DNA from: Fidelibacterota bacterium
Lineage (GTDB): Bacteria > Marinisomatota > Marinisomatia > Marinisomatales > UBA1611
DNA length: 40,214 nt
NCBI GenBank assembly: GCA_002722105.1
Contig: PBKF01000014.1
Coordinates: 1 to 40,214, forward strand
Direction of reading: 5' to 3'
Shown: in pieces, positions 33,586-40,214 of the stretch
How positions within the stretch are numbered: the first letter of the stretch is position 1
Layout of the letters: every line of letters begins with the position of its first letter
Made by a program: the position numbers and the translations under genes
Notes under the pieces: generated by a model
Database searches by the model: none
The model's input: the letters and a program-made list of their open reading frames with translations, nothing else
What the model was told of the DNA's origin: nothing

Positions 33586-36500
33586 TTAATAAGCGTAACG
33601 GTAACGATATTTTAGGTTCAAGTTTCCATCCTCATCTATATTACCCACCACAGAAAAATGTCTATTTAATTTATATTCTACACCGATCTGTGATTGATTA
33701 GGGTTAGTGAGAGAGAAAGACCTTTTATATGATAAATTTAAAAAAGTTTTATCACCAATTTTTCGCTTGGCGGTTAGTTCAAAATCATCATCTGTCCCTT
33801 GAATTAAACCCGCAGTTCCAGAAATTTGAATATCATCCACTAGCCCTAATTTACCTAGTTCTGATTCCTTTAGATTTTTTTCTAATTGATTCTCAAGTAA
33901 CGATCCTAGAATTGAAACTGTTTGATTCCCAAAACCTGTTGAAGTTAATTCCTGTTCTTCAAATCTCTTTCCCCAAGTAAGCAATTCTAAAATATCACTT
34001 TCTGAGAAACCACTAGCAGACAACAGTGAAATATCCAGATCATCCAAGCCACCGCTAATTCGCAAATCAATTCGCTCATCATCAATCATGGTGAATGCAT
34101 TTAAATCCATTATTGGATTAAAACCCTTGTTATCAAAATTTACATAACCCTGAAGTTCTTTAAAATTATCCTTATAGGAAAAGACACTGCCATCTTCTAC
34201 AAAGATTTCACCACCAAAATCCATTTCTTGGTATCCAATCTGTGATAAACTCAATTCTCCACTGAGCTTTGCATCAATCTGAGAATTTTGAAAAAAAGCT
34301 TGACCTCTAATTGGTATAGTGATTTGATATGCCATAACTTTTCCTTTTTCTTCATTAATAGCAGTCCCCATTTCTTCTGTAGTGAATTCATAAAAAATAT
34401 TCGCATCTAAAACCTCTAAAATTCCAGCAATAGTGACCGTGTCTCTGCCGGTTATAGTAACATCTAAATTACTCTGGCCTTGTATATCTAAATATAATGT
34501 TTTAAAGGAAGATTCTTTTGATTTAATCTTTAATTCATACCGAGGATTAAAAAATTGAGTGAAATCGACGGCCCCGGAAATAACTGTATTTTGTTTTTTT
34601 GGTTTGGAATATTTACCAGAATTATGAAATAGTAATCCATTCATATTCTCTATTACCAACTTGTTATTATTCATGTATGCTTCCCCATTAATATTGCTAA
34701 CTGGGTCACTAATTAAAAGGGTATAAACTTTCCCATTGTTTATTCGTAAATGTCCATTACGTATTAAAGCATCGACAGGTCCTGAAAGAGAAAGGCCAAT
34801 ATCAACATTACCTCGCACTGAATCTAATTCGGATAAATAGGGTGATAAAAAAGGAAGTGATCCCAATTGGCCCTCAGCATGAAAATCAAACACTTCCCCC
34901 GGAAATATTCGTCCTATTTTAGGAGAACTTAGATTGAAATCAAACGGAACTTCCCCGTAGGCTTTTATAGTAGCATCATTTCTTATAGATTCGGCAGAAT
35001 CAATGATCAATTTTTTTCCATCGTATTTTCCATTTCCTTTGAATTGACCCATTTCAACTAAATCAAAGACACTATCCTCAATTTCTAAATCAAAAATAAA
35101 ATTTGTATTATCAGGAAATCCATTCAAATGAAATGATCCGGTAGCATTACCTCCTAATGTAAAAAAATCAGGTATAAATCTATGAATGAATTGCATTGGA
35201 AGGTTTGAGAATGTAGAATGTAATGAAATGGATGATTTTATTTTTTGCCTTTTTCCAACAGGGATTATACCATGCAACTGCAAACCCATTGTTCCCTTAC
35301 GTGTCATAGAAATGTCATCCATATGTAATATACCATCTTTAAATAGGAAAGATAATGTCATTTCTTCAAAGGGCTCTTCCATATAGTATCCGCTTTTTAA
35401 AGACAGATCTGCATCCATATCTATACTGCCTGCTACCATCTTTAACCAGATTTCACCAAAAATAAATCCTGAAACATTCAATCTCTCATCATTCAAAAAT
35501 TGAGTGATGATTTCAGCATTAAAATTTGACATTTTGAATCGTCCTTCAGGCTGGTTACCACCCGTAATTACTCCCTCCATCATACCATCATTTATATGAA
35601 ATTCGAATGGTTCAACTTGAAGTAGTGAGTCTCTGAAAAAAAATGATACTGGATGTGCATTAACAAGATAATGGGTTTCATATGCTAATTGGAAACGATC
35701 GAGTATATAATATTTTTTACCATCAAAAGATCCCGATGCTTGTAAAAAATCTTTTCCAGATTTAAAATGACAATTATTGATAATTACATTACTGTTATTA
35801 ATTGTTGCGCTGATAGTCCCACTATCAAAAGATTTTTCTTCCCATCTGCCCTTACCAGCTTTCATCTCCACAAATCCTGATGTAAGCGTATCATTTACAT
35901 TGATTTGTGAATTGAACTCAAGGGAAGCTAATTTAAAATTATCCAATATTATTTTTTCACATGTAAGATCTGCAGTAACAGAAGGAGAGAAGAAATTACC
36001 TCTTACTGTAAGATTCCCAGTTGCTTTTCCCGAATCAAAATTTACCGGAAGTAATCGATTAATTAATTCAACTTCTGCACTTTCAATCTCACCTTTAATA
36101 TTTATGGCTTTATTTGCAAAATTACCTTCCCCATCTATCGTGATATAACTGTCACCAATCATAATCATCACTGGATCAATCGTTGATATAATACTATCTT
36201 GATAAGAGACTTGGCCATGCAAGGAAATCTCTCCCTTTTCATGCCATTTTGTTTCAGCCATTTCTAAGGTTAGATCAATTTGGTCTAAGGAGCCTGATTT
36301 TGTCAAACTGCCATTAATTATGGCCAGACCGGACATCTCTGTAGGCTTTTGATCTGTCATCCATCTACTTAAGTCTAAATTTATTAGATTCATATATAAA
36401 GTAGTTTGGTCTTTTTCTTTATAAAATCCATTTACCGTTAATTTAGATTTCTCTCCAAATAATTGTATTTGTTTTAAAATCCAGGTAGTCTTATCCTTTT

Positions 36501-37362
36501 GAATCAAAAATTCTCCATGCATATCTAATCCCAAATCATTGGCTAATATCATTTTTCCATCAAAATTATTAAGATCTGATTCAAAATCAAATTTGACGTG
36601 AAAAGAAGAGAATTTATTTTGAAGTGGCAATCGTTTAAATAATTCTTCAGGAATAGTTAAATCATAAACCATCATATTTCCAACCAATAATGGAAGGTCA
36701 TTATTGAATATCAACGATCCATTTACAGGATAGCCCATCACCGTACCATTTAAATTATTCATATAATAATCTTTTCCATTTTTGCCCAAAACCAAACTTC
36801 TCATATCAATAATCAGGCCCTTATTCTCCAGTATACTTAATTTTAATAAATCAAAATGGATAATAGGTTTAGATCCACCAATTATTTCACCTCCCATTTT
36901 TAAATCAAGATTAAAAGAATTATTATTAATTACAGAACTTATGTCACCTTCAATAAAAAAAGATTTTACAAAAAAAGGAAAATGAAATGGATTTTGCTGT
37001 ATTTCTTCAGACACTTTATTCTCCCATAAATAATCAACATCTCCACTTAACCCTTCTATTGATATCAGATCAAAAGTAACATTACCAAATAATGATTCTA
37101 TAAATCCAAAGTTTACCGTTGCAATATCGATATCGACATTCTGACTATTATAATGTTTAAGGGTCAAATTATAAAATTTAGTTGTTCCAGTTAGGATACC
37201 GGATGATTTTTCAATCTGTATATTCCACCCTTTTACGGCAAGCTTTTCGTTTACTTTTTTTTGTATAAAACCGATCCATACAGTTGTACGTAGTATTGAT
37301 ATAAATATCAGGAGAAACCCAATTCCTGCTCCGATGATATATTTTTTACGGTTTTTGATCAT
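33586..37362 (-). CDS. TamB-family translocation/assembly protein (DUF490)
   Basis: This 1258-residue protein has one N-terminal membrane helix (about 9-32) and then a long repetitive beta-sheet region that extends through the periplasm. The C-terminal 350 residues carry the DUF490 signature, including VMAYQITIPIRGQAFF, FKELQGYVNFDNKGFNPIMDLNAF, SASGFSESDILELLTWG and a closing beta strand. TamB-type proteins form a hydrophobic groove bridging the membranes for phospholipid or outer-membrane protein transfer. It is paired with tamA-like downstream. Its start lies 89 bases after the dnaK stop, just past a terminator, so it may have its own promoter. Confidence 0.92.
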   Translation of the reverse strand: MIKNRKKYIIGAGIGFLLIFISILRTTVWIGFIQKKVNEKLAVKGWNIQIEKSSGILTGTTKFYNLTLKHYNSQNVDIDIATVNFGFIESLFGNVTFDLISIEGLSGDVDYLWENKVSEEIQQNPFHFPFFVKSFFIEGDISSVINNNSFNLDLKMGGEIIGGSKPIIHFDLLKLSILENKGLIIDMRSLVLGKNGKDYYMNNLNGTVMGYPVNGSLIFNNDLPLLVGNMMVYDLTIPEELFKRLPLQNKFSSFHVKFDFESDLNNFDGKMILANDLGLDMHGEFLIQKDKTTWILKQIQLFGEKSKLTVNGFYKEKDQTTLYMNLINLDLSRWMTDQKPTEMSGLAIINGSLTKSGSLDQIDLTLEMAETKWHEKGEISLHGQVSYQDSIISTIDPVMIMIGDSYITIDGEGNFANKAINIKGEIESAEVELINRLLPVNFDSGKATGNLTVRGNFFSPSVTADLTCEKIILDNFKLASLEFNSQINVNDTLTSGFVEMKAGKGRWEEKSFDSGTISATINNSNVIINNCHFKSGKDFLQASGSFDGKKYYILDRFQLAYETHYLVNAHPVSFFFRDSLLQVEPFEFHINDGMMEGVITGGNQPEGRFKMSNFNAEIITQFLNDERLNVSGFIFGEIWLKMVAGSIDMDADLSLKSGYYMEEPFEEMTLSFLFKDGILHMDDISMTRKGTMGLQLHGIIPVGKRQKIKSSISLHSTFSNLPMQFIHRFIPDFFTLGGNATGSFHLNGFPDNTNFIFDLEIEDSVFDLVEMGQFKGNGKYDGKKLIIDSAESIRNDATIKAYGEVPFDFNLSSPKIGRIFPGEVFDFHAEGQLGSLPFLSPYLSELDSVRGNVDIGLSLSGPVDALIRNGHLRINNGKVYTLLISDPVSNINGEAYMNNNKLVIENMNGLLFHNSGKYSKPKKQNTVISGAVDFTQFFNPRYELKIKSKESSFKTLYLDIQGQSNLDVTITGRDTVTIAGILEVLDANIFYEFTTEEMGTAINEEKGKVMAYQITIPIRGQAFFQNSQIDAKLSGELSLSQIGYQEMDFGGEIFVEDGSVFSYKDNFKELQGYVNFDNKGFNPIMDLNAFTMIDDERIDLRISGGLDDLDISLLSASGFSESDILELLTWGKRFEEQELTSTGFGNQTVSILGSLLENQLEKNLKESELGKLGLVDDIQISGTAGLIQGTDDDFELTAKRKIGDKTFLNLSYKRSFSLTNPNQSQIGVEYKLNRHFSVVGNIDEDGNLNLKYRYRYAY

Positions 37363-37397
37363 AAAAATAACCCAAATTTAAGAAACGGGTTCCATAT

Positions 37398-37429
37398 AAA
37401 AAAAAGCGCTCTTAGAGAACGCTTTTTTT
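37398..37429 (-). terminator. intrinsic terminator after dnaK
   Basis: On the minus strand a run of A and GCG pairs with CGC and a run of eight T (plus positions 37398-37408 and 37420-37429), with an inner CTCT/AGAG extension and a two-base bulge. It ends dnaK transcripts 22 bases after the stop and sits 36 bases before tamB, so tamB must either use readthrough or a promoter that overlaps it. Confidence 0.82.
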
Positions 37430-37450
37430 AAAAAATATTAGCAAGCTATC

Positions 37451-39352
37451 TTAATCAACTACTTCAAAATCTGCATCTTCAATTTCACCTTCTTTTTTCT
37501 TTTTTTCAGATGGTTCACTTGCTGTTTTCCCTTCTCCTGTATTCTCTTCTTGCTTGGTTGCATCGTACAATTTTGATGCAACTTCATTCCAGGAAGTATT
37601 TAGCTCTTCCATCGCCGATTTTATATCATCAAGATTTCCATTATCCTTGACTTTCTTCAATGAATCAACTTTTTCTGTTAAACTATCCTTTTCTAAATCG
37701 TCAAGCTTATCGCCATGTTCTGTAATATTTTTTTCTGTTTCATAGATCAAATGTTCAGCTTGATTTACAACATCTATTTTTTCCCGTTTTTCTTTATCTT
37801 CACTTTCGTTCTTTTTAGCATCATTTACCATCTTATCAATTTCACTATCAGATAAACCACTGGATGCTTCAATACGAATACTTTGCTCTTTCCCTGTTGC
37901 TTTATCCTTAGCATTTACATTTAATATACCATTTGCATCAATATCAAAAGTAACCTCTATCTGGGGAACTCCACGTGGTGCAGAAGGTATATCTGCTAAA
38001 TGAAACCTTCCGATGGTTTTATTATCAGATGCCATCTCACGTTCACCTTGTAAGACATGAATCTCAACAGTAGTCTGGTTATCAGCTGCTGTACTGAAAA
38101 CTTGAGATTTTTTCGTTGGTATCGTTGTATTTCGTTCTATAAGCTTAGTAGAGACACTACCCAATGTTTCAATTCCAAGTGACAACGGAGTTACGTCTAG
38201 AAGTAAAATATCATCTACGTCCCCGGAAAGTACGCCCCCCTGTATTGCAGCACCAAGTGCTACAACTTCATCAGGGTTTACACTTTTATTCGGATCTTTT
38301 CCAAAGATTTCTTTTACTTTTTCTTGAATTTTTGGGATTCTAGTTGATCCACCAACAAGAATTATCTCATCAATTTCAGAAGTGGAAAGGCCAGCATCTT
38401 TGATTGCTTGTTTACAGGGAGCAATTGTCCTTTCAACTAGATCATTAACAAGCTCTTCAAACTTTGCTTGAGTCAAGTTCAGGTTTAAATGTTTTGGTCC
38501 TGATGCATCTGCTGTTACAAAAGGAAGGTTAATATCCGTTTGTTTTGATGAAGAAAGTTCTTTCTTAGCCGCTTCTGCTGCTTCTTTCAAACGTTGAAGA
38601 GCCATTGGATCTTTCCTAAGATCAATTCCATCAGATTTTTGGAATTCATCTGCAATCCATTCTATTACTTTTTGATCAAAATCATCTCCACCCAAGTGAC
38701 CATCTCCATTTGATGATTTAACTTCAAAAACGCCATCACCCAATTCCAAAATTGAAATATCAAAAGTACCGCCACCTAAATCAAAAACTGCGATTTTCTC
38801 ATCCTTTTTCTTATCCAATCCATAGGCTAATGAAGCAGCTGTGGGCTCATTTATGATTCTACGTACATTTAGTCCGGCAATTTTACCTGCATCTTTTGTG
38901 GCCTGGCGTTGGGAATCATTAAAATAAGCTGGAACAGTAATGACAGCATCAGTCACAGTTGCGCCAAGATATTCTTCCGCCTGCTGCTTAAGTTTCTGAA
39001 GTACCATAGCTGAAATTTCAGGCGGGGTATATTCTTTATCTCCTACTGTAACGACACATGCGCCACTGGAATTTTTGGTGACTTTATAGGGAACTTCAGA
39101 TAACTCTGTTCCAACTTCTTCATACATGCGACCCATAAATCTTTTTATTGAAAAAACAGTGTTTTCAGGATTAGTAACTGCTTGTCTTTTTGCAGCCTGG
39201 CCAATAAGGCGCTCTCCATCTTTGGCAAAACCAATAATTGAAGGTGTAGTTCTCCCACCCTCGGGATTGTTTATGACGGTAGGTTCTCCACCTTCCAAAA
39301 CAGCCACACAAGAATTAGTTGTACCTAAATCAATTCCTATAATTTTCCCCAT
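37451..39352 (-). CDS. dnaK: molecular chaperone DnaK (Hsp70)
   Basis: DnaK is the main ATP-driven folding chaperone, with DnaJ and GrpE partners encoded elsewhere. The 633 residues show the standard parts: [13 protein letters not shown] at the start, [24 protein letters not shown], the conserved [12 protein letters not shown] linker, the substrate domain, and a charged C-terminal tail ending [15 protein letters not shown] precedes ATG 39352, a strong ribosome-binding site. The 134-base leader contains no CIRCE inverted repeat, so HrcA control is not evident. A strong terminator follows. It lies downstream of clpC, another stress gene, and may share its control. Confidence 0.97.
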   Translation of the reverse strand: MGKIIGIDLGTTNSCVAVLEGGEPTVINNPEGGRTTPSIIGFAKDGERLIGQAAKRQAVTNPENTVFSIKRFMGRMYEEVGTELSEVPYKVTKNSSGACVVTVGDKEYTPPEISAMVLQKLKQQAEEYLGATVTDAVITVPAYFNDSQRQATKDAGKIAGLNVRRIINEPTAASLAYGLDKKKDEKIAVFDLGGGTFDISILELGDGVFEVKSSNGDGHLGGDDFDQKVIEWIADEFQKSDGIDLRKDPMALQRLKEAAEAAKKELSSSKQTDINLPFVTADASGPKHLNLNLTQAKFEELVNDLVERTIAPCKQAIKDAGLSTSEIDEIILVGGSTRIPKIQEKVKEIFGKDPNKSVNPDEVVALGAAIQGGVLSGDVDDILLLDVTPLSLGIETLGSVSTKLIERNTTIPTKKSQVFSTAADNQTTVEIHVLQGEREMASDNKTIGRFHLADIPSAPRGVPQIEVTFDIDANGILNVNAKDKATGKEQSIRIEASSGLSDSEIDKMVNDAKKNESEDKEKREKIDVVNQAEHLIYETEKNITEHGDKLDDLEKDSLTEKVDSLKKVKDNGNLDDIKSAMEELNTSWNEVASKLYDATKQEENTGEGKTASEPSEKKKKEGEIEDADFEVVD

Positions 39353-39434
39353 TTTTTCTCCTTATAATCGATAAAATTTAATTCATTAAAAAATTATATA
39401 TTTTATGACAAGGAACGTACCATGTAAAATGATC

Positions 39435-39469
39435 TTACAATATGACAGAATGCATATTTTTATCCTCCT
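39435..39469 (-). promoter_or_regulatory. strong Shine-Dalgarno and six-codon mini-ORF in dnaK leader
   Basis: On the minus strand a perfect AGGAGG (39469-39464) sits eight bases before ATG at 39455, which opens a frame of only six codons (MHSVIL) and a TAA. It lies 80 bases upstream of dnaK and after the clpC stop. The arrangement resembles a leader peptide, but may be chance or a remnant. Confidence 0.35.
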
Positions 39470-39486
39470 ATATGGCGGACTATTCT

Positions 39487-40214
39487 CTATTTTGCTGGAG
39501 ACTTTGGCTTTCTTCGGGAAACTTTTGATGTCTTTTTAAAATCAAAATGAAATTTCTTCTTTCGCACTGTGACTGAAAGTATAGTCCCATCACTAAAAAC
39601 TCTTTTCAGTAGCAATTCAGATATGGGGTCTTCTAAGGATTTTTGAATTTCGCGACGGAGAAGTCTGACTCCATATTTCGGATCATATCCATTTTTTGAT
39701 AGTAACCTTTTTGCTGATCTAGAAAGTTTAAGTCCTAAACCTAGCTTTGCAAGATTTTGTATCAAGTCTGACAATTGAAGATCAATAATATCATAAACAT
39801 TCTGTTCCGTTAAAGCATGGAACACAATAGATTCATCGATACGATTTATAAGTTCTGGCGAAAATAATGTTTGAACCTTATCCAAGAGTATTTCTCTCAT
39901 TTTATAATAATTTGCATCTGCTTTTTCATTTCCAAATCCAAATCCATTGTTTTTTAAATCACGAGTTCCCATATTTGATGTCATGATTATAATTGAATTT
40001 CTAAAATCTACTTTTCTTCCAAGTCCATCTGTCAAAATACCTTCGTCGTACACCTGAAGTAATACATTATATAAATCCTGATGTGCTTTCTCTATTTCAT
40101 CGAGCAGAACAACAGAATATGGGTTGCGTCTGACTTTTTCAGTCAGTTCACCTCCTTCTTCATAACCAACATACCCCGGTGGTGCACCAATCAATCTGGA
40201 GATTGCAAATCGTT
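39487..40214 (-). CDS. clpC: ClpC-type AAA+ unfoldase, C-terminal part (cut by window edge)
   Basis: Only the last 242 residues are in the window; the frame runs off the right edge, so the gene starts beyond it. The visible part begins RFAISRLIGAPPGYVGYEEGG and continues with the second AAA+ module: Walker B SVVLLDEIEKAHQDLYNVLLQV, sensor DFRNSIIIMTSNMGTRDL, the arginine-finger region SPELINRIDESIVFHAL and sensor 2 YGVRLLRREIQ. The tail is Lys/Arg-rich (RRKPKSPAK). The IGAPPG sequence and the TEKVRRNPYS context favour ClpC over ClpB. ClpC unfolds proteins for ClpP. dnaK follows downstream on the same strand. Confidence 0.88.
   Translation of the reverse strand, partial: RFAISRLIGAPPGYVGYEEGGELTEKVRRNPYSVVLLDEIEKAHQDLYNVLLQVYDEGILTDGLGRKVDFRNSIIIMTSNMGTRDLKNNGFGFGNEKADANYYKMREILLDKVQTLFSPELINRIDESIVFHALTEQNVYDIIDLQLSDLIQNLAKLGLGLKLSRSAKRLLSKNGYDPKYGVRLLRREIQKSLEDPISELLLKRVFSDGTILSVTVRKKKFHFDFKKTSKVSRRKPKSPAK

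Noticed and set aside
39353..39486. CIRCE/HrcA operator before dnaK
   Set aside because: No TTAGCACTC-N9-GAGTGCTAA inverted repeat or recognisable variant is present in the leader.

Overview
The window comes from an AT-rich, gene-dense, Gram-negative bacterial chromosome. It encodes outer-membrane biogenesis proteins (Omp85/TamA, TamB, a TPR lipoprotein), a GmhA heptose isomerase, and lipoproteins whose lipoboxes lack Leu at -3. A group II-like GGGP synthase, a fused formiminotransferase-cyclodeaminase and a MoxR/DUF58/BatD-like cluster fit the FCB superphylum. My best guess is a marine lineage such as Marinimicrobia (SAR406). That placement is inference from gene content, not from a marker-gene tree.

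Layout. Positions 1-2400 hold an initiator tRNA, a secreted endonuclease/exonuclease/phosphatase-fold protein, and a two-gene plus-strand unit: a PycTM-like (DUF5706) membrane protein and a collagen-like lipoprotein, overlapping by ATGA. Positions 2500-4740 (minus) hold der, two very short candidate ORFs just upstream of it, a DUF457-like membrane protein and tRNA-Gly(CCC). nrdJ (class II ribonucleotide reductase, plus) stands alone at 5178-7580 between a 445-base gene-free leader and a strong bidirectional terminator.

Positions 7671-15211 are a minus-strand block, in transcription order miaA, pyrR, pyrB, pyrC, rplM, rpsI, rpsB, tsf, pyrH, frr. A clear PyrR-type attenuator lies in the pyrR leader: a PyrR-binding hairpin, a mutually exclusive antiterminator and an intrinsic terminator. 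This puts pyrimidine synthesis under UMP/UTP feedback directly upstream of a translation operon that itself contains UMP kinase. Positions 15373-18590 hold an amidase lipoprotein, a serine racemase/dehydratase-like PLP enzyme and a cyclophilin.

Positions 18742-40214 are one long minus-strand array. In transcription order it reads clpC (cut by the window edge), dnaK, terminator, tamB, tamA-like, TPR lipoprotein, MoxR, DUF58, BatD-like, efp, accB, accC, gcvH, GGGP synthase, gmhA, xer recombinase, site-2 protease, a 41-codon membrane ORF, ftcD, mutL. Many junctions are 1-4 base stop/start overlaps.

Most of the window is housekeeping. The parts most worth a second look are the PyrR attenuator, the PycTM/collagen-like pair, the archaeal-type lipid enzyme and several unannotated short ORFs. 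I see no CRISPR array, insertion sequence, prophage or defence island.
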